64,000 nucleotides of DNA from Pirellulaceae bacterium (lineage in GTDB: Bacteria > Planctomycetota > Planctomycetia > Pirellulales > Pirellulaceae): contig JADYZV010000011.1 in assembly GCA_020852965.1 (NCBI GenBank), positions 1 to 64,000 of the forward strand, written 5' to 3'. This document shows, piece by piece, positions 35,861 to 44,999 of the stretch. Within the stretch, counting starts at the first letter, position 1. Each line of letters starts with the position of its first letter. A program made the translations under genes and the position numbers. The notes under the pieces are model-generated. The model was not told where the DNA came from, ran no database searches, and saw only the letters and a list, made by a program, of their open reading frames with translations.

Positions 35861-35989
35861 TTAATCAATAATTCCGAATGACTTTAGTGCTTGGTATAGG
35901 TTGTAAGCACCGAAGCATCCCATCGCCGCAATAAACAGCAACCAAAAGAACCGCTGTCTCTGTTTCGAACTCGGCTTTTCGTCGTTCAT
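35861..35989 (-). CDS. Small single-span membrane protein (42 aa)
   Basis: ATG 35989, preceded by AAGGGGAG, opens a 42-codon frame ending at TAA 35861-35863. The peptide has a charged start (MNDEKPSSKQRQR), one hydrophobic span (FFWLLFIAAMGCFGAYNLY) and a short tail (QALKSFGIID). Such size and topology are normal for small planctomycete membrane proteins and the ribosome site is strong, although the spacing is short. It lies 276 bp upstream of the symporter on the same strand and may start the unit. No known family is recognised. Confidence 0.55.
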   Translation of the reverse strand: MNDEKPSSKQRQRFFWLLFIAAMGCFGAYNLYQALKSFGIID

Positions 35990-36171
35990 CTGCTCCCCTT
36001 GGTGGGTGAATGGCGGGTGATTTCAAATTCGGGCGGGGCTCTCCGCTAGAGTTTGTGCATTCGGACGAGCGAATCGAAAAAGCTAACGGAGTTGTAAAAT
36101 ATGGTAGTATAGGGACTGCCACTGATTGTGGTCAGCCCTCCTGCATAAACTGATTTCAATACGATTGCGTT

Positions 36172-36283
36172 GTCACAGCTAAGCAAAAGGGTTCATTGTA
36201 GTGGACGAGCTTTCGAGGCCCTGGATAGTACGACACCGCTGGGACTCGTGGCCTCGTCCACTACCCTATAAACAAGCTGTGAC
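36172..36283. repeat. Hairpin element, family B, copy 2
   Basis: GTCACAGCT at the left end pairs with AGCTGTGAC at the right, enclosing inner arms GTAGTGGACGAGC-TTTCGAGGCCC and GGGACTCGTGGCCTCGTCCA. Both inner arms match copy 1 at 27138-27268 closely. It sits 122 bp upstream of the PSCyt1 gene, in the gap 35990-36404 that otherwise holds no gene. Confidence 0.82.
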
Positions 36284-36404
36284 GGACCACATTGTTGCAC
36301 AGTGCAAAAATGAAGTCTGCTTCCCGTGTACTTCACCAGAGATTCGTTTAGGGGTTCGCAGATATGCTTTTTTGTCTCTCTGCCTAAAGCCGAGAAAATT
36401 TTTG

Positions 36405-39365
36405 ATGATAACGAACACTTTGAAGTTGACTTTGCTGCTGGTCTTGGCCTTTGTCGACTCCGGTGTGACAGCATCAGCGGAAGAGAATCAAGTAAGTTTC
36501 TCGCGCGATGTCCGCCCCTTGCTTTCCGATCGCTGCTTTCGCTGCCATGGTCCCGACCAGGTCGCGCGGCAAGCCGACCTGCGACTCGATCGTGAAGAGA
36601 GTGCCTTCTCAGATCGTGACGGCGTGCCAGCTATCGTCGCGGGGAAAATAGGGGCATCGTTGCTAGTCACACGCATAACGTCGGACGATGCCGACGAGAT
36701 CATGCCACCTCCCGACTCAGGCATGACGCTCAGCTCCGAGGAGATCGCTCTCATTTCACGCTGGATTGAGCAGGGCGCAAAATGGGAGAAGCACTGGGCC
36801 TACATCGCACCACAAACTAGCAGGCTACCGGAAGTTCGAGATTCGGAGTGGGAACAAAACCCGATCGACCGCTTTGTGTTGGCGCGTCTGGAAAAAGCGG
36901 GACTTGGGCCAGCGCCTGCTGCTGATCGGCGCACGTTGATTCGGCGCGTGTCACACGATTTGACTGGACTGCCACCGACACCTGCCGAGATTATCGAGTT
37001 CGTTGCCGACGAAAGTTCGCAGGCGTATGAACGCGTCGTCGACCGCTTGTTGGACTCGACAAGGTTTGGAGAACACATGTCGCTACCCTGGCTTGAAGCG
37101 TCGCGCTATGCCGACACCAGCGGCTATCAAGAAGACTATGGTCGCTTTATGTACCCCTGGCGAACGTGGGTCATCAATGCCCTCAATAACAACATGCCCT
37201 TTGACCAGTTTGTGATCGAGCAGATGGCTGGGGATCTGCTTCCGGATGCGACGCATGAAACAATTCTGGCGACGGCTTTCAATCGCAATCATCGAATTAA
37301 CCAAGAGCTGGGCGCAATCCCCGAAGAGTACCTGGTCGAATACGCCATCGACCGCCTCGAAACCATGGGGACTGTGTTTCTCGGAACCACCATTGGCTGC
37401 GCTCGTTGCCATGATCACAAATACGACCCATTCACTCAGAAGGAATTCTACGAACTATACGCATTCCTTAATAACAATGACGACGAAGGGCTGGATCAGA
37501 CGTCTCGGTTTGGGTTTTGCAAGCCATTCATCGAACACCCTACGCCGGAGCAACAAGCGGAACTCGACGTCCTGCAGCATTCGTTGGACTCACTTAAGGG
37601 GGCGAAGTCAAACTCCGACCAAGAGTCCGTGGCGTACCAAAACTGGCTTGATCAATGGAACAAGCAACCGCCGCTAGGAGTGTCCCCATGGTTTTCGCTG
37701 GGACCGTTCGAGCACGAACAGGCGACGCGAGTGACCGGATTCGATCATGCGTATATTGATGAGCCAATGGTGGATCAGTCGATCAAGAGCGGCGAATTGG
37801 CTTGGCGGAAACAAGTGAAGTGGGGACAAGATGGGCAGGCAATTGTTTTGGGTGGCGAGTTCACGACGTACTATGCGTTTCGAGAGCTATACTCCGCCAA
37901 GTCGGAAGAGATCACCGTCGGCCTCGGAGCCAGCGATGCCATTAAGGTCTGGATCAATGGAGAATTGCTACTCAGTCGTCGCGAAGAGGGAAGTGACACA
38001 CCCAAGGCGGAGCCGATGAAGGTCAGGTTGCGGGAAGGACGCAACGAAGTATTGCTCAAGCTCTCTAACGGTGGCTTTTTTCAAAGTTTTATCTTTGCGC
38101 CTCGACAACGCAAGACCGTGCCAATCGATGTGTTTCACGCGATCAGGGCGCCGCTCGAACAACGGACCGTCGATCAGCAGGAGCAACTCCATGCGCATTT
38201 TCATGCATTGCAAATTGCGAAGGCACAAAAAGCAGTCGACAGCTTGAAGGGCAAGTTCGCCAAGGTGATGGTGATGGAAGAACGGAAGGAGGTGCGTCCT
38301 GCGCATGTGCTGATGCGCGGCGAGTACAACCAGCCGCAGCAGCAAGTCGAACGTCAGGTTCCGAGTGTGCTCCCCCCCTTACCCAAAGATGCGCCCCAAA
38401 ATCGCCTGGGATTGGCCCGCTGGCTGGTCGCTGCGGGAAATCCGCTTACAGCGCGCGTGACCGTCAATCGAATATGGCAACAGTACTTCGGGACAGGCCT
38501 AGTGAAAACCGCTGGCGACTTTGGCGCCCAGGGAGAGTGGCCTTCCCACCCAGAGCTGCTCGATTGGCTGGCGCTGGAATTCGTTCGAAGCGGCTGGGAT
38601 ATCAAACAGCTCCATCGACGGATCGTCACTTCAGCCACCTATCGTCAGTCGTCCCAGGCGACCGAGGAGGCGCATCAGCGCGACCCACGAAACCGACTGC
38701 TGTCCCGCGGTCCACGCTTTCGCTTGCGTCCGCAGGAAATTCGAGATCAAGCGCTATTTGTCAGCGGGCTGCTAGTAGAACGTGTCGGCGGCCCTTCGGT
38801 CAAACCGTACCAGCCAGCCGGATTGTGGGAAGATGTATCCAATCTCTTGTTACTCCAAGGTTGGTTCAATACCAATAAGTTTGTGCAGGACCATCACGAC
38901 CAGTTGTATCGCAGATCCCTTTACACATTCTGGAAACGTGCGGTTCCTCCTCCCAACATGACCGTCTTCGATGCCGACAGCCGCGAGGTTTGCAGCGTTC
39001 GCAATCAGATTAGCAATACGCCACTGCAGGCGCTGAATCTACTCAACGACGTAACTTATGTCGAAGCGGCGCGACACCTGGCGCACCGCATGCTGACCGA
39101 GAGTGGTGCGACCGCAGACGATCGACTAAGGTTTGGCATGGAGCTCGTTACCAGCCGCTTGCCCACTGCAGACGAATTGAACATTCTCCACCGCAGTCTC
39201 GATCAGCAATGGGAACTCTATCGACAGAATCCCATGCAAGCAGCCGCACTGCTGTCTCACGGTGAGTCCGAAAACCCAGGGGATCACGACCCTGTCGAAC
39301 AAGCGGCTTATACGCAAATTGCGCTACTGCTATTGAATCTCGATGAGACAATTACCAAACAGTAG
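36405..39365 (+). CDS. PSCyt1/DUF1549/DUF1553 protein with a carbohydrate-binding-like insert
   Basis: 986 residues from ATG 36405, which gives a signal peptide (LKLTLLLVLAFVDSGVTASA); the upstream open frame crosses repeat element B and is not coding-like. A PSCyt1 domain comes first (VSFSRDVRPLLSDRCFRCHG near 44, then EIMPPPDSGMTLS), then DUF1549 (NPIDRFVLARLEKAGL to TTIGCARCHDHKYDPF near 331), a beta-rich insert around 510-620 (IKVWINGELLLSRR, NEVLLKLSNGG) and DUF1553 (NPLTARVTVNRIWQQYFGTG and later RNQISNTPLQALNLLND). Two CXXCH motifs suggest c-type haems. It overlaps no gene but its stop is 23 bp before the next DUF1501 gene, the usual pair. Confidence 0.88.
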   Translation: MITNTLKLTLLLVLAFVDSGVTASAEENQVSFSRDVRPLLSDRCFRCHGPDQVARQADLRLDREESAFSDRDGVPAIVAGKIGASLLVTRITSDDADEIMPPPDSGMTLSSEEIALISRWIEQGAKWEKHWAYIAPQTSRLPEVRDSEWEQNPIDRFVLARLEKAGLGPAPAADRRTLIRRVSHDLTGLPPTPAEIIEFVADESSQAYERVVDRLLDSTRFGEHMSLPWLEASRYADTSGYQEDYGRFMYPWRTWVINALNNNMPFDQFVIEQMAGDLLPDATHETILATAFNRNHRINQELGAIPEEYLVEYAIDRLETMGTVFLGTTIGCARCHDHKYDPFTQKEFYELYAFLNNNDDEGLDQTSRFGFCKPFIEHPTPEQQAELDVLQHSLDSLKGAKSNSDQESVAYQNWLDQWNKQPPLGVSPWFSLGPFEHEQATRVTGFDHAYIDEPMVDQSIKSGELAWRKQVKWGQDGQAIVLGGEFTTYYAFRELYSAKSEEITVGLGASDAIKVWINGELLLSRREEGSDTPKAEPMKVRLREGRNEVLLKLSNGGFFQSFIFAPRQRKTVPIDVFHAIRAPLEQRTVDQQEQLHAHFHALQIAKAQKAVDSLKGKFAKVMVMEERKEVRPAHVLMRGEYNQPQQQVERQVPSVLPPLPKDAPQNRLGLARWLVAAGNPLTARVTVNRIWQQYFGTGLVKTAGDFGAQGEWPSHPELLDWLALEFVRSGWDIKQLHRRIVTSATYRQSSQATEEAHQRDPRNRLLSRGPRFRLRPQEIRDQALFVSGLLVERVGGPSVKPYQPAGLWEDVSNLLLLQGWFNTNKFVQDHHDQLYRRSLYTFWKRAVPPPNMTVFDADSREVCSVRNQISNTPLQALNLLNDVTYVEAARHLAHRMLTESGATADDRLRFGMELVTSRLPTADELNILHRSLDQQWELYRQNPMQAAALLSHGESENPGDHDPVEQAAYTQIALLLLNLDETITKQ

Positions 39366-39387
39366 TCCTACCAAGAAGCGAATTGGC

Positions 39388-40863
39388 ATGTCCTCCAAAC
39401 AACCGATCAACCATCCACTACGAGCTGCTCAGATCGAGGCAAACCGACGCTGGTTTTTTCGCCGGGGAGCGGTTGGTTTGGGGGCGGCTGCGCTGACGGA
39501 TTTACTTTCAAGTGGGAATGCGATAGCAACCGAGAGTCGTTCTGCCGTCGCGAACCACCCGCCTGACTTCACCCCCAGAGCGAAGCGCGTCATCTATCTG
39601 TTTCAGTCGGGTGCCCCCTCGCAAGTTGACTTGTTCGACTACAAGCCTGCACTCGATCAGCTCGATGGAAGTGAGCTCCCTGACTCGGTGCGCTCTGGGC
39701 AACGGCTAACTGGAATGACGGCGGCGCAAAAGAGCTTGCGTGTCACCAAAGGAACATCCAAATTCAGTCATTGCGGCCAGTCGGGTGCAACAATTTCCGA
39801 CCAATTACCCCATTTACAACGGATTGCGGACGAGCTGTGCTTCATCAAAACAGTCAATACGGAAGCCATCAATCACGATCCGGCAATTACGTTCTTCCAG
39901 ACAGGTTCGCAGATCCCCGGTCGCCCCAGCGCGGGTGCCTGGGTCTCCTATGGGCTTGGCAGCGAGAACGAGGACCTGCCGACCTTCATTGTGATGGCCT
40001 CACGGGGAACCGGTCGACAGATGGTGCAACCATTGTACAACCGCTTATGGGGAGCGGGCTTTTTGCCGTCGAGCTACCAGGGAGTGAAGTTGCGTTCGAC
40101 CGGCGACACGATGTTGTATCTGAACAATCCGGAAGGGATCAGCCTGCAGCAGCGGCGAAAGTTCTTGGACTCTTTGGCGGAGATGAATCAGCTAGGCCTC
40201 GCCCAATATCAGGATCCGGAAACGGCCACGCGTATTGGTCAATACGAGATGGCCTACCGCATGCAGTCCTCCGTCCCGGAACTGCTCGATTTTTCGGATG
40301 AGCCTGAATGGGTTTTCGATATGTATGGTCCCGATTCGCGAATCAAGGGAACGTATGCGTTTAATTGTTTATTGGCTCGACGTTTGGCCGAACGCGACGT
40401 GCGATTTGTGCAATTGTTTCACATGGGTTGGGATCATCATACCGATTTAGTACGAGACATCACCAATCAGTGTCGCGACGTCGACCAGCCCTCCGCGGCG
40501 CTCATTCACGATTTGAAGTCGCGGGGACTATTGGACGACACGCTCGTCATTTGGGGTGGAGAATTTGGTCGGACCATTTACGCCCAAGGCGACTTTCAAG
40601 GTGGCAACTATGGCAGAGACCATCATCCGCGCTGCTTCACGATGTTTATGGCGGGCGGCGGGACTCAGCCTGGTTTGACCTACGGTGAAACGGACGATTT
40701 TTCATACAACGTCGTTCGGGATCCAGTACATCTCCACGATTTCCACGCCACCATGCTCCACCTGCTTGGCATCAGCCATGAACGGCTGACCTATCGCTTT
40801 CAAGGCCGTGATTACCGCTTGACGGATGTGCACGGGCGTGTGGTAAAGTCGCTACTGTCGTAA
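39388..40863 (+). CDS. DUF1501 protein paired with PSCyt1 protein
   Basis: 491 residues from ATG 39388, 23 bp after the PSCyt1/DUF1549 gene, so almost certainly co-transcribed. The N-terminus has a twin-arginine-type signal (ANRRWFFRRGAVGLGAAALT). Family motifs: VIYLFQSGAPSQVDLFDYKP, FIKTVNTEAINHDPAITFFQ, GSQIPGRPSAGAWVSYGLGS, FNCLLARRLAERDVRFVQLF, HMGWDHHTDL, GGEFGRTIYAQG and GRDHHPRCFTMFMAGGG. The QTGSQIPGRPS version is the larger DUF1501 subgroup, differing from the copies at 8346 and 19374. Confidence 0.9.
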   Translation: MSSKQPINHPLRAAQIEANRRWFFRRGAVGLGAAALTDLLSSGNAIATESRSAVANHPPDFTPRAKRVIYLFQSGAPSQVDLFDYKPALDQLDGSELPDSVRSGQRLTGMTAAQKSLRVTKGTSKFSHCGQSGATISDQLPHLQRIADELCFIKTVNTEAINHDPAITFFQTGSQIPGRPSAGAWVSYGLGSENEDLPTFIVMASRGTGRQMVQPLYNRLWGAGFLPSSYQGVKLRSTGDTMLYLNNPEGISLQQRRKFLDSLAEMNQLGLAQYQDPETATRIGQYEMAYRMQSSVPELLDFSDEPEWVFDMYGPDSRIKGTYAFNCLLARRLAERDVRFVQLFHMGWDHHTDLVRDITNQCRDVDQPSAALIHDLKSRGLLDDTLVIWGGEFGRTIYAQGDFQGGNYGRDHHPRCFTMFMAGGGTQPGLTYGETDDFSYNVVRDPVHLHDFHATMLHLLGISHERLTYRFQGRDYRLTDVHGRVVKSLLS

Positions 40864-41107
40864 GTTCAGAAGAAAGGATATCCTCACCGTTGCAATCCGT
40901 CTTGCAATCGTTGATATATTCGCATCTTGCCGCATGCAATGCCTGGCCCTGACAATGAGCTAGTCGTAAAATGGTCTGTATGGAAAAGTCTTGTCTTCAG
41001 CACTGCAACGGACGTAGGGCACTCGAAGACATTTTTTTAGCATACAACTTGCAACGTTCGTTGCTGGTTTTCGATCGCCACTAGAACTAACCCGAGTAGG
41101 AGCGAAG

Positions 41108-41566
41108 ATGAAGTTAATGCGGAGTATGGCAATCACATTGGGAATCGCAACACTTGTCTGCGTATTGGGCGTGCCTGCGACATCGCAAGACGCCGATGTG
41201 GAGACCCAACCGGTGGTCGATCAAAACAAGGGCGGCATTCCTCAGGCAACCGCTGAGCGGCCGATGAGTTTTTGGATGGAGAAGAAATTGGTCTACTCCA
41301 AATCGGTTTTGGAGTCGCTCACGAAGGGTGATTTCGACCAATTAGCCAAACAGGCAGAGCGAATGCGTCTGCTGGGAAAAATGGAAGGATTGGTCCGCAG
41401 AAAGAACGAGAACTATCGAGTGCAATTGCAGACGTTCGATATGGCGAGCCAGGAGCTCGTCCGTCAAGCAAACCGCCACAATGCGGAAGGGGCCACGCTG
41501 GCATTCAATCAGTTGACGACCAGTTGCGTGGCCTGCCACGTTTTGCTTCGTGAAGGGGTCGAATAA
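41108..41566 (+). CDS. Secreted cytochrome c'-like four-helix haem protein
   Basis: 152 residues with a signal peptide (SMAITLGIATLVCVLGVPATSQ). The mature part is helical (MSFWMEKKLVYSKSVLESLT, FDQLAKQAERMRLLGKM) and carries one haem-attachment motif at its very end, TTSCVACHVLLREG near residue 140. C-terminal CXXCH in a four-helix bundle is the cytochrome c'/c556 plan; these bind NO or CO or shuttle electrons. It starts the cluster that continues with the cNMP-binding protein and hydrogenase; only two bases separate it from the next gene. The 244 bp upstream has several TTGCAA words but no promoter I can define. Confidence 0.75.
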   Translation: MKLMRSMAITLGIATLVCVLGVPATSQDADVETQPVVDQNKGGIPQATAERPMSFWMEKKLVYSKSVLESLTKGDFDQLAKQAERMRLLGKMEGLVRRKNENYRVQLQTFDMASQELVRQANRHNAEGATLAFNQLTTSCVACHVLLREGVE

Positions 41567-41568
41567 GC

Positions 41569-42036
41569 ATGCCTGCCGCAATGGCTGATCCGTTCACGGT
41601 CCTTAGCAAAATGCAGACTCTATCCGAGCTGAGCGAGGGACTAATGCGCCAACTAGGCGACGCGGCTCACATGCGGGCGCTGCCGGCCGGCGGAGTGCTG
41701 TTCCTCGAATCCGAGCAGCATTCGCAGCTATATCTCGTCGCTTCTGGGACTGTCCGATTGGAGATGCTAACTGCAAAATGCGGAAAACGTACGATTCTGT
41801 CGATTGGCAGCGGCGATTTCTTGGCTTGGTCGGCCCTGGTCGGTGACGGCGTGATGACAGCCACGGCCATAGCCAACGACGCGGTACAGCTTGTCGCCTT
41901 TGACGCAGGGTCATTGCAGCAACTTTTTGAACAGAACACTGAGTTGGGTTTCCGCGTTATGCGTGCACTGTCCAAATCGCTCTCTCGGCGACTTTTGGCA
42001 ACGCGTCTGCAACTGCTCGATTTGTATCAAGACTGA
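41569..42036 (+). CDS. Solo cyclic-nucleotide-binding domain protein (Crp-like, no DNA-binding domain)
   Basis: 155 residues covering only the jelly-roll cNMP-binding fold of the Crp/Fnr family: LPAGGVLFLESEQHSQLYLV, ASGTVRLEM, LSIGSGDFLAWSALVGDG and VAFDAGSLQQLFEQNTELGF, then a single C-helix ending LQLLDLYQD. Crp/Fnr regulators are usually 220-240 residues; the winged-helix DNA-binding part is absent and no frameshift is evident, as the next gene starts 25 bp later. It may sense a nucleotide or redox state and act by protein contact on the hydrogenase or the upstream cytochrome, which is inference from position. Confidence 0.82.
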   Translation: MPAAMADPFTVLSKMQTLSELSEGLMRQLGDAAHMRALPAGGVLFLESEQHSQLYLVASGTVRLEMLTAKCGKRTILSIGSGDFLAWSALVGDGVMTATAIANDAVQLVAFDAGSLQQLFEQNTELGFRVMRALSKSLSRRLLATRLQLLDLYQD

Positions 42037-42061
42037 TCAGCCGCTCGAGTCCACCGTGTAG

Positions 42062-43300
42062 ATGCTCGCGGCTAGTTACGCTAACCATCGAAATAGAATA
42101 CTGATGCTTCGGAAATTCGCGAAAGCTGAATTGAATCGCCTGTTGGCGCACCTGCGGAGCTTAGGTTTCACAGTGCTTGGTCCCAAGCTCGAAGATGAGG
42201 CGATTGTCTATGGTCAAGTCGACTCTCTGGCAGACCTACCACGTGGCTATAGCGACTCTCAACAGCCGGGCAAGTATCGCGTGTCGCAAGCGGAACACCA
42301 GTTCTATTTCGAATTCAATCTCGGCCCACACTCATGGAAACAGTTCTTATTCCCGCCGCGAGTTTCGCTGTCTACCGCTCAGCTCGATGCAACCGGTTGG
42401 ACTTTTGAGACACCGCACCAGCCAGCCCCCAAGCTGGCATTCCTGGGAGTACGAGCCTGCGAGCTGGCCGCAATCGCGGTGCAAGATCGCGTCTTTCTGC
42501 ATGGACCCTACGTCGACCCAATCTATCAAGCGCGGCGCGAAGCCGTGCTGATCATCGCCGTCAACTGCACGGTTGCGGCAGCTACATGTTTTTGCACGTC
42601 CATGCTGACTGGACCCAAGTGCCAAGCGGGTTTTGATCTGGCTCTGACAGAACTGGACGACTGTTTCGTGGCCGAAGTCGGTTCTCAACGCGGCGCGGAA
42701 ATCTTAGAAGCGATCACGACGGAATCGGCCACGCCACCAGAAATCGAACAAGCGAAAGTGCGTGAACAAGGAGCTGTCGAGCAAATCCAAAAGTCTATGG
42801 ATACCACGAATATTCGCAACGTCTTGCTGGACAATCTCGAACATCCTCATTGGGATACCGTGGCGGAGCGCTGTCTGTCATGTACCAATTGCACCATGGT
42901 CTGCCCAACTTGTTTTTGCAGTTCCGTTTCTGAAGTCGCCGATCTGTCGGGCGAACATGTCCAACGGATTCGGCAATGGGATTCCTGTTTCAACTTAGAT
43001 TTTAGCTACACTGCCAGCGGCACAGTACGCAACGATCGTCGCAGTCGCTTCCGGCAATGGCTTACGCATAAGCTGGCCAGTTGGCACGATCAGTTCGATT
43101 CATCGGGCTGCGTCGGCTGTGGTCGCTGTATTACGTGGTGCCCGGTGGGTATCGATCTGACCGAGGAAGTTGCCGCATTGCGCGAGCCCCCTATATCTAA
43201 CCGTCGGTTGCCAGTTATCGAGCCACCACCGACCATTTGCCACCTGCCACGATCCCCGGTGGACCCCCATGCTGCGATCTCGGCTGAGGAGACTCAATGA
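42062..43300 (+). CDS. hydB: [NiFe] hydrogenase group 3b beta subunit (iron-sulfur)
   Basis: 412 residues (398 if ATG 42104 is used; neither start has a clear ribosome site). This is the iron-sulfur subunit of sulfhydrogenase-type cytoplasmic [NiFe] hydrogenases. The N-terminal two thirds match the HydB/AsrA domain (LAFLGVRACELAAIAVQD, YQARREAVLIIAVNC). Two ferredoxin-type clusters follow: CLSCTNCTMVCPTCFC at about 270-286 and CVGCGRCITWCPVG at about 349-362. It passes electrons between the delta/alpha core and the flavin subunit. The last four bases (ATGA) overlap the next gene. Confidence 0.9.
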   Translation: MLAASYANHRNRILMLRKFAKAELNRLLAHLRSLGFTVLGPKLEDEAIVYGQVDSLADLPRGYSDSQQPGKYRVSQAEHQFYFEFNLGPHSWKQFLFPPRVSLSTAQLDATGWTFETPHQPAPKLAFLGVRACELAAIAVQDRVFLHGPYVDPIYQARREAVLIIAVNCTVAAATCFCTSMLTGPKCQAGFDLALTELDDCFVAEVGSQRGAEILEAITTESATPPEIEQAKVREQGAVEQIQKSMDTTNIRNVLLDNLEHPHWDTVAERCLSCTNCTMVCPTCFCSSVSEVADLSGEHVQRIRQWDSCFNLDFSYTASGTVRNDRRSRFRQWLTHKLASWHDQFDSSGCVGCGRCITWCPVGIDLTEEVAALREPPISNRRLPVIEPPPTICHLPRSPVDPHAAISAEETQ

Positions 43301-44175
43301 GACCTGCTACTGCATCCGCGCCTTTGGAAGTTAGCAATGACCCGTGGCGGACTTGGGGGGTGACCGTCAAGCGTTTGGTTGACGAGGCTCCGAACATATT
43401 CACAATCGAGCTCGCGTTCAATGACCCGAGAGTTGCCAGCGAGTATCGCTTCGAGCCAGGGCAGTTCAATATGCTTTACGTCCCGGGCGTGGGAGAATCT
43501 GCTATATCAATCGCGGGCCAAACGTCGGCTAAGACGTTGCAACATTCGATTCGAGCGGTGGGCTCGGTGACTCGCGCAATCCAACGCGGCGGAGTCGGCA
43601 TGCAGCTGGGACTGCGTGGACCGTTTGGCACAAGCTGGCCCGTCGCTACGCCTTCGGCCCCCGCTGCGGTACACGATCTAATCATTGCGGCTGGGGGAAT
43701 TGGCTTGGCACCGCTCAAAGCGATGATTGCCAGCGTCGTTCACAACCGCACGCAGTTTGACCGAGTGAGTGTGTTGATTGGCGCTCGAACCCCAGCTGAT
43801 CTGCTCTACCACTTGGAGTATGACCAATGGCGGCAGGCGGCTATCGACGTGCAGTTGACCGTGGATCGTCCCGATGACGGTTGGACCGGACAAGTTGGAG
43901 TGGTGACGCTGTTGCTAGAACGACTGACGCTTCCTCACCCAACTGCGACCCGCGTGTTCACTTGTGGACCAGAGGTTATGATGCGCTACGTCGCCAAGTC
44001 AGCCGAGTCGCGCGGTATCCCCAGTCAAAATATCTGGGTTACGCTCGAACGCCATATGAATTGCGCGATTGGCTTATGCGGACATTGCCAACTCGGACCT
44101 GAGTTTATTTGTAAAGACGGACCTGTTCTGGGTTTCGATCGTGTTCGACGTTGGTTGAGCGTTTACGATTTATAA
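43297..44175 (+). CDS. hydG: [NiFe] hydrogenase group 3b gamma subunit (FAD/NAD(P) reductase)
   Basis: 292 residues of the ferredoxin-NADP-reductase family. The FAD domain reads FEPGQFNMLYVPGVGESAIS, the NAD(P) domain IIAAGGIGLAPLKAMI and FTCGPEVMM, and the C-terminus has the [2Fe-2S] site MNCAIGLCGHCQLGPEFICK (four Cys, about 255-270). This subunit lets the hydrogenase use NAD(P)H. The start ATG overlaps the HydB stop by four bases; HydD follows after a 29-bp gap. The order beta-gamma-delta-alpha is that of archaeal and bacterial group 3b hydrogenases. Confidence 0.93.
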   Translation: MRPATASAPLEVSNDPWRTWGVTVKRLVDEAPNIFTIELAFNDPRVASEYRFEPGQFNMLYVPGVGESAISIAGQTSAKTLQHSIRAVGSVTRAIQRGGVGMQLGLRGPFGTSWPVATPSAPAAVHDLIIAAGGIGLAPLKAMIASVVHNRTQFDRVSVLIGARTPADLLYHLEYDQWRQAAIDVQLTVDRPDDGWTGQVGVVTLLLERLTLPHPTATRVFTCGPEVMMRYVAKSAESRGIPSQNIWVTLERHMNCAIGLCGHCQLGPEFICKDGPVLGFDRVRRWLSVYDL

Positions 44176-44204
44176 CGGACCAAGTAATTTATTGTGTTTC
44201 GATC

Positions 44205-44999
44205 ATGTCTCATAAACCACGGCTAGCTGTCTTCAAATTTGCCTCCTGCGATGGCTGTCAGTTGCAATTACTCTCGTGCGAAGACGAGCTATTGTCACTG
44301 GCAGAGTCCGTTGAAATTGTGCATTTCATAGAAGCGTCGAGCCACGTCGAAGCTGGCCCTTACGATATTGCACTTGTCGAAGGCTCGATAACGACGGCCC
44401 ATGATCGGCAAAGGATTCAGGTTGTCCGCGAGCAGTCTCAGACATTGGTTACGATCGGCGCTTGCGCTACTGCCGGAGGTATTCAAGCGCTTAAGAATTG
44501 GGGGGATCGCGCCGATTATGTGCGGAGTGTGTATGCACAGCCCGAGTATATTCAGACGCTAGCGACCTCGACGGCGATCGCGGACCACGTGCGAGTCGAT
44601 TTCGAACTACGCGGCTGCCCGATCAATCGCTTTCAATTGCTCGAAGTTCTCCAAGCACTTGTGGCCGGACGCAAGCCGCGGACGCCGACGCATAGTGTCT
44701 GTCTCGACTGCAAGCGTCGTGGAACGGTGTGCATTGCGATCGCACGAGACGCCGCCTGTTTGGGGCCAATCACACAAGCCGGCTGTGGAGCCATTTGTCC
44801 CGATTTCCAACGTGGCTGCTACGGTTGTTTCGGCCCAAGTGCGCAGCCAAATTGCGATAGTTTGGCAGATTGGTATGTGCAAGATCGCACCACGCACGTG
44901 CAGTTGGTTCCACTCTTGAGAAACTTCAATGCGGATGCAGAGGCGTTTAAGGCCACCGGAGACCGCATCGACCCACACTCCGAACCAGGCACAGTATGA
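44205..44999 (+). CDS. hydD: [NiFe] hydrogenase small (delta) subunit
   Basis: 264 residues from ATG 44205. The small subunit holds the electron relay next to the Ni-Fe site. The proximal-cluster pair is in FASCDGCQLQLLSCEDE near the start, followed by IGACATAGG and ELRGCPINRFQ. Additional cysteines in SVCLDCKRRGTVC and in the run AGCGAICPDFQRGCYGCFG could ligate the medial and distal clusters, as in three-cluster group 3b enzymes. There is no Tat signal, so it is cytoplasmic. It overlaps the large-subunit gene by ATGA. Confidence 0.93.
   Translation: MSHKPRLAVFKFASCDGCQLQLLSCEDELLSLAESVEIVHFIEASSHVEAGPYDIALVEGSITTAHDRQRIQVVREQSQTLVTIGACATAGGIQALKNWGDRADYVRSVYAQPEYIQTLATSTAIADHVRVDFELRGCPINRFQLLEVLQALVAGRKPRTPTHSVCLDCKRRGTVCIAIARDAACLGPITQAGCGAICPDFQRGCYGCFGPSAQPNCDSLADWYVQDRTTHVQLVPLLRNFNADAEAFKATGDRIDPHSEPGTV

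Noticed and set aside
41569-42036. Crp/Fnr transcription factor
   Set aside because: The frame ends after the C-helix; there is no helix-turn-helix, and no room for one before the next gene.
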